This document shows, one piece after another, positions 5,005 to 14,700 of a stretch of DNA of 31,113 bases. The translations under genes and the position numbers were made by a program. Numbering within the stretch: position 1 is the stretch's first letter; each line of letters starts with the position of its first letter. This DNA comes from a virus, in the IMG/VR virus record IMGVR_UViG_3300043446_001432, positions 1 to 31,113 of that record; one strand, given 5' to 3'. Under the pieces are notes generated by a model. That model saw only the letters and a list, made by a program, of their open reading frames with translations, did no database searches and was not told the DNA's origin.

Positions 5005-6900
5005 TTAAACGATTGAACCTTTTGATACTGGTAGCCACGCGCCAGCTTGAGCAGAATACACCGTTTCAATGTATTGGTTCTGCGCGAGAACCGCAGTACC
5101 GCCGCCGCCAGTCAATACAACGTTCATATTGAAAGCGCCGGAACCAGTCCTAATAACTTTAAAATAAGCGCCGTCATAGACGTTTGATGACGCCATATTG
5201 ACTGTCACGTCTGCTGTCAAGGTCGTTGCCTGCCTTTGAACAGGCGAATCAACACCCGGCGTGAGCGTAAACGTTCCAGTACCACCCAACGCGCTATTCT
5301 TTACGCAATCCAATACTGCACCTGCGCCAAAGGTGTTGCTTACGGCGACGTTAGCCGCAGACAAAGTTATCGGTGTTGAATAGGAACTAACGTAATTATC
5401 GGAAAGCAGATTCCGATTGTTTGTGCCCGGATTGTTTGTTGATTGAATGTAAATACCGCTTCTGCCTGTACCCGCGCCAATAATCCTGTTTGCGCTTACG
5501 ACGCCGCCGCCAACAGTGGTTCCTGAAATGTTGATGCCGTCGTACAAATTACTTGCCGCAGCGCCGCACGTATAAACAGTGTTTCCTGTTATTAGAAACC
5601 CAGAAATACCAGACAAAGAAATGCCGTGATACTGATATTGATTTAACTCGTTATTGGCTATCAACGGATAACAAGTTGAAGTGATCTTGATCCCGGTAGA
5701 TGTATTGGTTGTGTCATTGCAAAACAATGAATTTCCGCTAATGACAATGTTTCTCAGGTTTGCCGTAAACGTGGAGTTGGTAAGATCAATCTCAATGGTT
5801 GAACCGGCCCCGCGCATCCGGGTAAACATATTACCCGTGATTGTGGCGCTGTTAATGCAGCCATAAATTGCGGCATACGAATCATCTACATAGTTGCCGA
5901 CAAAAACCAGTTCCCGGAAGTTGGCTTCCGCAGCATATCCAACGACATAAACGCCATACGCCGCAGTGGATGCACCGCCAAGCGAATGAAATCGGCAATA
6001 TGTTACTGAAAGTCCCCTAAAATCCGCAGCAACGGCAGAGTTACGGTCAAGATACAACCCATAAAGAGAATTGCTAAACAGCGTATTAACTGCACTGACG
6101 TTTTTGCCTTTAACTTCAACGCATTTGTTTAGATAAACAAAACTGCAAGAATTAAAGTAATTGTCGCAATCTGTGCCACTGGCCGCGCTGCATCGAACGC
6201 CATTAACTGTTGAGCTTGCGCCGTAAGTCGTGCCGTTTCCTTGAAATTTTAGCCCTTCAAACACGACGCCCGCGTTAGTGCAATCAAACATGAAGTTTGA
6301 TCCGCTGGACATTTTGATAGTCGGAACAGTGATATATTCTGGGTTTGAAACACCCTTTAACATCACTGAAGCCGTAGCGATAGTGATTGTTGAAGAGATC
6401 AAATAAATACCAAGTGGAAACAGCAAAGTAGAGCCAGCCGAGCACGCATTTACAGCCGCTTGAATCGCCGCAGTGTCGTCTGTTACCCCGTTACCAACAG
6501 CACCAAAGTCTTTAACGCTAACAGTCTCTCTAATCTTATCCTGCACGCTTCTTTGCACAGCCCCAGTGCCTGCCTGCAAAAACGTAATTAACTCGCTGCT
6601 GTATTTGTCAGTTGATGCTGGCGCACTATAAATCTCACTTCCATTCTTGTTTTGCACGCGAATGGAGTAGTCAGAATTGACGTAAAGCCGCCCAGGTGAG
6701 CCAGACTTTGCCGGGTAGCCGTTGATCGTGCGGATAGGCTGTACGGCAGGCTGCGTGAGCGCCGCGTCCCAATAAACCGCAATAGGATTGACTTGAGGGT
6801 CAAGATTGGCTGTGCCGATCCAGATATAGCCATTTTCAAGCGGCTGACCGTCTGCCTCGGTGAAGATCGGGAAAGTTGGCTGTACTGACAAGACGGACAT
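5005..6900 (-). CDS. Tailspike 1 (P22-type head-binding domain plus beta-helix)
   Basis: 631 residues. Residues 1-110 are a P22 tailspike-type particle-binding domain (PLENGYIWIG at 20-29, NPIAVYWD at 38-45, QPIRTINGYP at 54-63). A linker with FLQAGTGAV and VSVKDFGAVGNGVTDDTAAIQ (about 127-146) opens a right-handed parallel beta-helix of the pectate-lyase superfamily, rich in Asn, Gly and Ser, followed by a C-terminal beta domain. Such trimers bind and usually depolymerise host O-antigen or capsule. It follows the injection proteins and precedes lysis genes, the position of P22 gene 9. The active-site acids cannot be assigned by eye. Confidence 0.9.
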   Translation of the reverse strand: MSVLSVQPTFPIFTEADGQPLENGYIWIGTANLDPQVNPIAVYWDAALTQPAVQPIRTINGYPAKSGSPGRLYVNSDYSIRVQNKNGSEIYSAPASTDKYSSELITFLQAGTGAVQRSVQDKIRETVSVKDFGAVGNGVTDDTAAIQAAVNACSAGSTLLFPLGIYLISSTITIATASVMLKGVSNPEYITVPTIKMSSGSNFMFDCTNAGVVFEGLKFQGNGTTYGASSTVNGVRCSAASGTDCDNYFNSCSFVYLNKCVEVKGKNVSAVNTLFSNSLYGLYLDRNSAVAADFRGLSVTYCRFHSLGGASTAAYGVYVVGYAAEANFRELVFVGNYVDDSYAAIYGCINSATITGNMFTRMRGAGSTIEIDLTNSTFTANLRNIVISGNSLFCNDTTNTSTGIKITSTCYPLIANNELNQYQYHGISLSGISGFLITGNTVYTCGAAASNLYDGINISGTTVGGGVVSANRIIGAGTGRSGIYIQSTNNPGTNNRNLLSDNYVSSYSTPITLSAANVAVSNTFGAGAVLDCVKNSALGGTGTFTLTPGVDSPVQRQATTLTADVTVNMASSNVYDGAYFKVIRTGSGAFNMNVVLTGGGGTAVLAQNQYIETVYSAQAGAWLPVSKGSIV

Positions 6901-8910
6901 TTATTCGGTCTCCGGTTGGGTTTGGCTTGCTTGCTGAATCTTTTCTGCCTGAGTTTGCATGGTAGAAATCACACGCCTTGCCAGCTCATCTTCAAGTGCT
7001 GACCCAAGCTCTGCATCTCGCAATTTTAGAAGCAAATTTCTAACAGGTGCGCTTTCGTATGTTCTCGCCAATAATCCGATTCCAGCGGTCGCCGCTGCAC
7101 CAGAAACAGCGCTACCAAAAACTTGCGTCATCAATCCGCCAGCAACAAACGGCACCGCCTGAGCACCAGTCGCCGGAGCTTCTGCCGCTTCACGCGCTCG
7201 CTTGGTGATGTTCAATACACGCATCAATCCTTCAACTCGCTTTAGGTCGTCCCCCTTAAACAAAACGCCGACAGAATTGCCCATTTTTTGCACATTCTTG
7301 GCGAATTGATCCGGCAAAACGATTTTTCCTTCTGCGACCTGCATCGAGGCATCGTCCGCAGCTTTAGCAAGCACAGCCGCACGAGCGTTGGCCTGGCCTT
7401 GAGGGGTGAGTTTTGAATAAATGGCGCGAACTTCGCTTGGTTTGCCTGAGAAAAGGATTCTGTTGATTACTTCAGGCTGAACGTTGCCTTTCATCAACAC
7501 CGTTTTGAGCGAGGCATTTTTCATATCCTCCGATGTTTCTGCAAGGCGCTTATTGGACACCATCCACTTTTCAAAATCACGGCGCTCGCCGGTTTGCTTG
7601 ATGAAATCGCCCATGTCGCGGCGCACTGGGTCATAAATAGCGCGCAAGGCTTTTTCGCCGACTTCTCTAGCTGCTGGGCTTAATGGTCTAGCTGGGTCGT
7701 CCATAAATGCCTTTGCAAGCTCGTCGCGGCGATATGCCTCAAGCTGAAAAAGATCACGATCTTGCAGATTTGTTTTGATCTCATTCAGTCTTTCGATAGC
7801 CTCATCTGCCGCTGGCGATCTGCGTCGAGTGAGTTCCGCAATTTGATCGTCAATGGCTTTGTTTGCATTCCCCATCGGAACAATGCCTTTTTGAGACAAT
7901 CGATCAATCACCTCGTTTTTTGCTTGTGAATACTTGCTGATATCTGCCGAACGTTTAGCCGCCAAGTCTTTCAAAACGTTGTCGCTAAGTTTTGCGTAAT
8001 CATCTGCCTCGTATTCACGCAGCACATTTCGAACGGCTTCGATGCGCTGCTCTTGTTGAGCACGCCGCATGCCAGCAGTTCCAGCCAATGGGATGCGCTC
8101 GCCGGTGGCCTGAATGATTTTCGTGGGAAAGGTGCGAGGCGCGATGACGTCGCTAGTCATCAATCGAACACCGGCCTTTTCTGCCGCTTCAATGTCAGAT
8201 TGAGCGATCTGTTGCTTTGGCGTTGGCGCTTTGGCAGTCGTTGGCCCTTGTTTAATACGTTGAACTGCCCTCGGCGCAGCGGCACCGGCAACACCCCCGG
8301 CAAGACTTGCCGCAATCTGTGCGCCAGTTCCCATGCCTGCTTCTTGTGCCATCTGACCTGCCGCACCAGCCCCAGCACCACCAGATACTTGAGATACAGG
8401 TTGCCCTGCAAGCATACGCCCAACGCCAGCCGTAACTGGTGCAGCCTGACCCGCTGCCGCTTGAATGGCCCTGCCAGCCGCCACAGTGCCGCCAGCGCCT
8501 GCCGCGCCTGCTGCGGTAGCCTGAACGATGCGCTCAGCCTGTGTGCGGGCTTCTGGCACGCCGATACGGGTAAGCAAATCTTCCATTGCTTCCGTTGGCA
8601 TAGTGTATTTGGTGCCAAACAGATTGTTAATCGTGCCGACAATCGGATCACCAACCAACCCGGCAAGTGTTGCCGCACCAGCGCCAGCAATTGCGCCTGG
8701 TACTGCGCCAACACCGCCGAACGGCAAACCAGCCGCCGCGCCAAGTGCAGCACCAGCAGTAGGCAAAGCAAGGCCACGAGTCACCGCGCCCATGACACCT
8801 GATGCGGTAGTTTCTGGTGCAGGCTGTCCGGGTTGCTCAATCTCAAAGCCGGGAGGCAAATTTCCTGCCTCCTTATTGCCTTCTAATACAAAACCGGGTG
8901 GAAGCGGCAT
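6901..8910 (-). CDS. Large DNA-injection (internal virion) protein, gp16-like
   Basis: 669 residues. The N-terminus has two short LPPGF repeats (MPLPPGFVLEG and NLPPGFEIE), then a long Gly/Ala-rich part (about 35-220) with glycine-zipper segments that could cross or insert into membrane, and from about 225 a charged helical domain. A hydrophobic stretch near 600-640 (GAQAVPFVAGGLMTQVFGSAVSG) comes before a helical tail. Gene order after the gp7- and gp20-like genes fits P22 gp16, an ejected protein needed for DNA passage across the envelope. Sequence identity to gp16 is not evident by eye, so the assignment is by layout and position. The stop abuts tailspike 1. Confidence 0.7.
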   Translation of the reverse strand: MPLPPGFVLEGNKEAGNLPPGFEIEQPGQPAPETTASGVMGAVTRGLALPTAGAALGAAAGLPFGGVGAVPGAIAGAGAATLAGLVGDPIVGTINNLFGTKYTMPTEAMEDLLTRIGVPEARTQAERIVQATAAGAAGAGGTVAAGRAIQAAAGQAAPVTAGVGRMLAGQPVSQVSGGAGAGAAGQMAQEAGMGTGAQIAASLAGGVAGAAAPRAVQRIKQGPTTAKAPTPKQQIAQSDIEAAEKAGVRLMTSDVIAPRTFPTKIIQATGERIPLAGTAGMRRAQQEQRIEAVRNVLREYEADDYAKLSDNVLKDLAAKRSADISKYSQAKNEVIDRLSQKGIVPMGNANKAIDDQIAELTRRRSPAADEAIERLNEIKTNLQDRDLFQLEAYRRDELAKAFMDDPARPLSPAAREVGEKALRAIYDPVRRDMGDFIKQTGERRDFEKWMVSNKRLAETSEDMKNASLKTVLMKGNVQPEVINRILFSGKPSEVRAIYSKLTPQGQANARAAVLAKAADDASMQVAEGKIVLPDQFAKNVQKMGNSVGVLFKGDDLKRVEGLMRVLNITKRAREAAEAPATGAQAVPFVAGGLMTQVFGSAVSGAAATAGIGLLARTYESAPVRNLLLKLRDAELGSALEDELARRVISTMQTQAEKIQQASQTQPETE

Positions 8911-8913
8911 TGA

Positions 8914-10236
8914 TTACCTCGCTTGAGTCCAAGTATTACCGCCATCGACTGACATGATGCGCTGGCCGGTTTTCGGATTGATTGCATACATTGCTTGTTT
9001 TGGTGCGGCAGGAATATCTGGCGCAGATTCAGGTAACCCAGATCGAGCCGTCATGTTTTGACGTGCTTTATTCAAAAGACGCGTTGCTTCCTTAACATTC
9101 TCTACCAATCTCTCAGGAGACTGTCGAAGGCTAAAGTTCTGCAAGGCGGCAGTTAGTTTTTCGCCTTCAGCATTTGACAGCGCCCCCATGCCTTTAATGT
9201 TTGGAATCTGGGCAAGGAAAGCTTGAGAGCCAAGAGTATTAACAAGCTCTTCAAAATCTGCTGTGTCTTGGCTAAGAGTAGGAACACGCGCAGAAATCGG
9301 GCCAGCAGCCGCGCCAATAATACTTTTAGGCGTGCTAATAATTCTTTGAGCCGTGTTGAGCATGTTATCAACGTTTGCCCTTGCAGATTCAAGGTCAGCG
9401 GCTTTTTCACGAACAGCCGTATCCCTTTTTTCCGTCATTTCCTGCAACTTCATGCCAAGCTCTTGTCTCTTTAATACATTTCCCTCTTTGGCAATCTGCG
9501 CGTTCAGTGCTGCAATGCTTGAGTTTTGCTTTGCAATCTTAATATCTTCTTGAATCTTGGTTATATCCCAGCCTTTTTTCTGGAGATCGAGCGCAGCCTC
9601 AGACTCAGCAAATTTTGCTTTTGCCGCTGCTGTTTGTGCTTTTGCTTGCGATTCTGTTAGTTGAGACGGAGCCAACTGCTGAGCGCGTTGCTCTTGTTTT
9701 ATTTTTAAGTACGACTCAATTGCTTTATCTCCGCCGGGCAATCCTTTAATAAGTCCGCCGACGATGGAAATAGCCCCTGCTGGGTCTAGCTCTGCTAGTT
9801 TTGCACTTCGTTCATATGCTTGCGCCTGATTTTCATTTCCTGCATTGCGCTCTGCCTGCGCTCTTTCGTTTAGAAGATCAATTCCAAATTTAGGGTTTTT
9901 GCTGTCTAGCGCAGCCATAACCTGAGAGCCAAAAGACAGCATTCCTTGCTGCCTTTCTTTTGACATTGACTCCCAAACCTTTAGCGATACTTCGGCCTGA
10001 TCTTTTGGCGCAAGCAAAGCAAATTGCCCAAAGTCAGCCTCAGTAGCAGTCCCGGCTTTGATCTTGTCGCTCAGAGTGCCCATTGCATTGGCAAGCGACT
10101 GCTGCTGTTGCATTTTTAACTGCTCTGCTTCACGTCTTGCAGCAACATCAGCAAAAGCTGAGCCAAGTTTAAGCCCACTTAACAATGCATCTGCTGGACT
10201 TTGTACATCAACTGAATAATCATAAGGTGCGGGCAT
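8914..10236 (-). CDS. DNA-injection (internal virion) protein, gp20-like
   Basis: 440 residues, mostly helical, starting MPAPYDYSVDVQSPADALLSG, an N-terminus common to phage ejection proteins. Residues about 25-60 and 200-300 are Gln/Ala/Lys-rich coiled coils, with a compact middle and a C-terminal TGQRIMSVDGGNTW segment resembling the end motif seen in many phage structural proteins. Position between the gp7-like and gp16-like genes fits P22 gp20, one of three proteins ejected with the DNA. It is separated from its neighbours by 3 and 10 bases. Confidence 0.7.
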   Translation of the reverse strand: MPAPYDYSVDVQSPADALLSGLKLGSAFADVAARREAEQLKMQQQQSLANAMGTLSDKIKAGTATEADFGQFALLAPKDQAEVSLKVWESMSKERQQGMLSFGSQVMAALDSKNPKFGIDLLNERAQAERNAGNENQAQAYERSAKLAELDPAGAISIVGGLIKGLPGGDKAIESYLKIKQEQRAQQLAPSQLTESQAKAQTAAAKAKFAESEAALDLQKKGWDITKIQEDIKIAKQNSSIAALNAQIAKEGNVLKRQELGMKLQEMTEKRDTAVREKAADLESARANVDNMLNTAQRIISTPKSIIGAAAGPISARVPTLSQDTADFEELVNTLGSQAFLAQIPNIKGMGALSNAEGEKLTAALQNFSLRQSPERLVENVKEATRLLNKARQNMTARSGLPESAPDIPAAPKQAMYAINPKTGQRIMSVDGGNTWTQAR

Positions 10237-10246
10237 TTTTTAATCC

Positions 10247-10903
10247 TTAAAACATACCGCCAAAACCCATTCCGGCTTTTCCACCAGCGCCAATTTGGGC
10301 GCCAAAAACTTGTGCGGGAAGATTATACAATCCGCTATATGCCTGAGCCTTTCCGAGTGCTCCACCGGCAATAGCTGCGCCACGCTGCCCAAGCAATTCT
10401 CCAACTGCCCCAGCAGATTGCATACCTGCCGCGCCCTGTCCTGCCGCTGATTGCTGGCCCAATGTAGTCATACCAGCCAAGTTTCGATATTGCTGCGCGA
10501 TCTGCTCTTGCAGCATGGCGGGACGGAATTGCGCCAGTGCCGCCTGAATGTTGCCTCCGCGAAGGCCCCCAGTGGCCGACGCCCTCTGAAGCAATGCTTC
10601 CTCACCTTGCCTGACGGCTGATTGGAACAATGGACTTTGCTCAAGCGCGCCGATTGCTGCTTGCTGTTCAGGAGCGCCACGCAAGCCAAGAAACGCTTGC
10701 TGTTGCTGAAGTGCAGGCGGGCCAGCCTCTACGTATGGCTTTAAAAGCTCTTGCAAAACATCAAACTGATAACGTTGTTCCGCAATAGCTTGATCGCTTG
10801 CTTCTGCTTGGGCGCTTGCGGCTCGTGATGCTGCCTTTGATTGACTGCGCGCCCCGAGGAGTGCCCCTCCACCTACGACTAAACCTGTTACTGGATCAGG
10901 CAT
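10247..10903 (-). CDS. DNA-transfer protein, gp7-like
   Basis: 218 residues, with an N-terminus MPDPVTGLVVGGGALLGA, then Ala/Gln-rich helices, a central SATGGLRGGNIQAALAQFRP and a Gly-rich C-terminus. I recognise this as the phage DNA transfer protein family (P22 gp7 and relatives, sometimes labelled ejectosome component). The N-terminal hydrophobic glycine-rich helix probably helps membrane insertion during ejection. In P22, gp7 is made as a precursor; a protease site cannot be read here. It overlaps the upstream gene by 8 bases and precedes the gp20-like gene, as in P22. Confidence 0.78.
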   Translation of the reverse strand: MPDPVTGLVVGGGALLGARSQSKAASRAASAQAEASDQAIAEQRYQFDVLQELLKPYVEAGPPALQQQQAFLGLRGAPEQQAAIGALEQSPLFQSAVRQGEEALLQRASATGGLRGGNIQAALAQFRPAMLQEQIAQQYRNLAGMTTLGQQSAAGQGAAGMQSAGAVGELLGQRGAAIAGGALGKAQAYSGLYNLPAQVFGAQIGAGGKAGMGFGGMF

Positions 10904-11375
10904 TGCCGAACTCCTTCATGTAATCCTCAAAATTCTCGCCATAAAGCGCCATCACGTGATGTGCTACTTTAACCGCTGCATCTGCCCCGTGGCAAAGTTG
11001 CACCGCCATCAGCACTACATCGTAGTATCCTGCGCGCCAGACAAATGATTTTGCGTCGGCGTTTCCGTCTCGCTCTGCTCTGTCTGACGCTTGCCATTTC
11101 AAGATTGCAGCGCCTACGACAGGGGCCAAAACAAGTGAATTTTCACGCCAGAATTGATTCTGCGGCATGGCGACCAAGACGTTCCAGATAACAGAGTTCA
11201 AAGATTCTCTGTTGATCTCGTCTCCGTCTGCCACATCATCAAATAATTGAGTTGCCTCCCATAGCATCAACAGCCATTGAACGGCTGACGCTGGAAGCAT
11301 AAAGACCTGATCAAGATTTTGTTTTAGGCTGTCTGGGTAAGCCATCCGGCGTTTTCTCAAGTATTGAGACAACAT
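10896..11375 (-). CDS. Helical phage protein of unknown function (gp14 position)
   Basis: 159 residues from ATG 11375, or 149 from ATG 11345 (MAYPDSLKQ), which is the more family-like N-terminus; neither has a clear ribosome site. The protein is all helical with AVQWLLMLWEATQLFDDVADGDEI, then FVWRAGYYDVVLMAVQLCHGADAA and a closing HHVMALYGENFEDYMKEF. I recall homologues next to injection genes in other podoviruses, with no known role. Its place just before the gp7-like gene equals that of P22 gp14 (head assembly). The aspartate-rich FDDVADGD resembles the metal-binding motif of prenyl synthases but the rest of that fold is not evident. Confidence 0.65.
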   Translation of the reverse strand: MLSQYLRKRRMAYPDSLKQNLDQVFMLPASAVQWLLMLWEATQLFDDVADGDEINRESLNSVIWNVLVAMPQNQFWRENSLVLAPVVGAAILKWQASDRAERDGNADAKSFVWRAGYYDVVLMAVQLCHGADAAVKVAHHVMALYGENFEDYMKEFGNA

Positions 11376-11424
11376 GGCCGCCGGTCGCCTGGGTGCTCGG
11401 CTGTTTGATTCTACAGCATAAATC

Positions 11425-11760
11425 TTAGGTTATTTCTCGACCGCTTGCACGAATTGTAAGCGATGTAGCAGCACTGGCAATGGTTGAAATAAACCCGCCA
11501 GCCTCAAGCGAATGACCAACAAGCTCAGGAAAAGTATAAGTCTCGTCGGGCGCGATATTTCTGCTGTCGATAACAAGATTGTCTGCACTAGGCGACCCTG
11601 CATTAGTCACTAAATTGACGCTCAATGAAACATTTCCTGCGTTCGTATTTGTCGCAGTGAATTTATCAATAATTGTTTTGCAATTATTGGCAGTGTATTG
11701 AGTCGTTTGTACGTTTTCAGCCTGCTTTGCAGGAATCAAAACTTTAACTGTAACGGTCAT
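11425..11760 (-). CDS. Small beta-rich structural protein downstream of the tail fibre
   Basis: 111 residues, alternating hydrophobic and polar strands (VTVKVLIPAKQAE, SLSVNLVTNAG, TSLTIRASG), compatible with an immunoglobulin-like or jelly-roll sandwich. It starts 9 bases after the fibre stop. Similar small proteins follow fibre genes in other phages, perhaps as decoration, fibre-tip or attachment proteins; no family name is certain. A 49-base gap without a gene separates it from the next gene. Confidence 0.6.
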   Translation of the reverse strand: MTVTVKVLIPAKQAENVQTTQYTANNCKTIIDKFTATNTNAGNVSLSVNLVTNAGSPSADNLVIDSRNIAPDETYTFPELVGHSLEAGGFISTIASAATSLTIRASGREIT

Positions 11761-11769
11761 GACTATCCT

Positions 11770-14700
11770 TTAGCTTGTCACTGCTTTGATTATCGCAAAG
11801 TTAAAGACAGGCTGCTCGGTTGTTGTGCCGCCAGTGGTGGCAAAAGTAATGCGGAAGCTGCCAGCCGCTACTGTTGTGACGTGAATCATGTAAAGATCGG
11901 TGCCAGACTTTTGACAGACTTTCACAACATCAGTCGCTGCAACTTTATTGTTTGTAACGGTAAAGGACTGCCATGCCGTTGTGCCCGCCGCGCTGACTAA
12001 CGTGATGGCGCCGTTGGTTTTGTCCAGCGTCACGCCGGTAGTGCGCGAAGTGGCTTGTGTGACTGCACCGCCGGAGCCGGTGCCATAACCAAGGCCGCCC
12101 GGCCCTGTGACCAACAAATTGCCTAATGCGTCTATCCGAGCGCGTTCTAAATTTGTCGTAAAAAACGTAAGCGGCAAAGCATCGATTACGGCTACACGGA
12201 ATGAACCCGACAAAGCAGTAATATAGCCGTTTGTTGCTGTTGCAGAAGTTCGAGTAAAACGAATGCCGCCACCTGCGGATCCGCTGACTTCTAGCGTAGA
12301 TATGCCTGCGCCTATTGATGAGGGCGCAGTAGTACCAATTCCGACAACGCCTGCGGAATCAATTCGAATGCGTTCAGCGCCAGAAGTAGATGCCGCAATC
12401 GTATCGGCAGCCGGAAACCAGAAACCGGTGTTGAGGTCACCCTTATGCGCGATAGAAGGAGTAGCCGCTGCGCCGTCACCAAATGATGCGATAGTATTGA
12501 CTGTCAGCAACGCGTCAGGACTTGTGGTGCCAATGCCGACGTTGCCGTCCGACGCATTCCACGTCATAAGCCATTTGTTGCTTTCCCACGTAAATAACCC
12601 CATCTGACTGGATGCGCGGGTTGTTGAGGAAAGCGGGCCTAGAAAAAAACCTTGCGCTGTGTCGGTTGTGCCAAAGGTAATGGCTGGCCGAGCATCGCCA
12701 CCAGATAGCGTACCAACGCTGCCGGTATTCCAAAGATTTAGCCAACTGCTACTTGCGATTTGCCCTCTAGCGTCTATCTTGGCGATAGGATTATTTGTCC
12801 CAACCCCAACATTACCGGTTGTTTGCTGGATTACAAATTCAGGGGTTGTAAAACTTGAGTCGGTACTTTTGCCAATGCCAACAGCGAAATCACTGGTGTT
12901 GTACACCATCCCAATTGACCAAACAGCGTTTAAAGACCGAACAAGGTTTATGTGCTGGCCTGAAGCAGCAAGTCTGGTTGATCGAATGGTTCCTTTATAT
13001 CCATTATCTTGCGCTGTATCCGCAGCATGGATATAGCTAGAAAACCCACCTATAACACCTGTGATGTTTCGACTTGAATCTACTACTGTAGTTCCGCCTA
13101 CGGCTATCGCACCATTTACGTCGAGTTTTTGAGTTGGACTAGGAGTGGCAATGCCCACATTGCCACTGTTCAAAACCCGCATTGCTTCCGTCGCGCCGTT
13201 ATTGCCGGTCTGGAAAATGATGTCGGCGCCCGTGGTGCCTACGCCGGAAGTCGAACGCAGCGTCAGCGTGCTAGTCGTGCCTGTTCCACCGATGACAAGC
13301 GGAACGGTCGCGGATGTGGTGATAGTCGGAGTGGCAATCGTGGGGCTACCTGAAAACACCAGATCAGTGCTTGTGGTGCCTGTTGCGCCCGATGCGGTAT
13401 AGCCGGTAATGTTGTTAAAACTGGTAATGCTAGCTGTGCTGGCGTTGGTGCCGCCGTTGGCTACTGGCAACACGCCGGTTACGCCAGTCGTAAGCGGCAA
13501 TCCTGTGCAGCTTGTCAGCGTACCAGACGACGGTGTGCCGAGAGCGCCGCCATTAACCACGAATGCACCAGCGGTGTCGGTATTGACGCCAAGCGCTGTA
13601 ACTACGCCGGTGCCGGTTGTGATGGTAGAAGGCGCTACGCCGGCGCCGCCGCCCACAACAAGTGCGTTAGAAGTTAGCGCGGTGGAGCTGGCAAGCGTGC
13701 CGGATGCCGAGTAATACAACACACCGCCAGATGTGCCGGAAGTCAGTCCAGTACCACCGTTGGCAACTGGCAGCGTGCCAGACACATGTGTTGTTAGGCC
13801 AATCTTGCCGTAGCTGGGCGCCACACCTACGCCACCTGAGATTAGCGCATTGCCGGTGGCCACATCGGCCAGTTTGGACAGCGCGGTGGTAGTGGAAGCA
13901 TAAAGCAGATCGCCCACTGCATAACTTGATTGCCCGGTGCCGCCGCTAGTAGCTACCAAAGTGGCCGATAAGCCCGCTGCGGTGCCCGTAGTGTTCTGGT
14001 TGAACGTTGGCCACGTAAATGTACCAGTGCTGAAGTTGCCTGATTGCGGGGTTCCCAGAATAGGCGTGACTAGCGTTGGGCTAGTTGCCCGCACCACATT
14101 GCCTGTTCCGGTAGTGCTATCCCATTCTGGCGCTGTTCCGCCTGCATTAACAGCCAGCACTTGATCGGCTGTGCCGATGCTGAGGAATGTTGTAGTGCTT
14201 GCGCCAGACTGATAAGGCACTGAGCCAGCAACACCGCCCGCCAGATTAGTGGCAGTGCCAACAGAAACCGTCGAAGGGGCGACGTTTCTCCAATATGCCC
14301 CCGCGCCATAATACTGAAGCAGGTCCCCATTTGTTGCCGTTGCTGTATTTACGTCATGCAATTCATTCATTGATTCGCCCGTTTTCATTCGGACGAAAAT
14401 AGCGCCGTTGTTTTTGGCGCTGGTAACAATTGCAATTGGCAAATCCAAGCCCGGCGCGCTTGGTTCAACCTTGGTTAGCTCGCCAGGATAAACCGGATCA
14501 AAATACAGAATATCGCCATCGACCCAAACTTCTGGAACAGTCTTATTTGCTCCGGTCGTATTGAATCCTCGGACGCTGCCGAACCAAACAACATAGCCAA
14601 AACTATTTACCGGAATGTCTTGAGCAGCAATCCCAAGCATATACTGGGCGGGAATACTTCCGTCTGCCACTGCGCGAGCGCAGGTAATCTTTGTGCTGCT

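Noticed and set aside
8053-8802. Open frames on both strands inside the gp16-like gene (249 and 205 residues)
   Set aside because: They overlap a coherent Ala/Gly-rich virion protein frame and give Cys/Arg/Ser-rich or Leu/Arg-rich nonsense typical of shadows.
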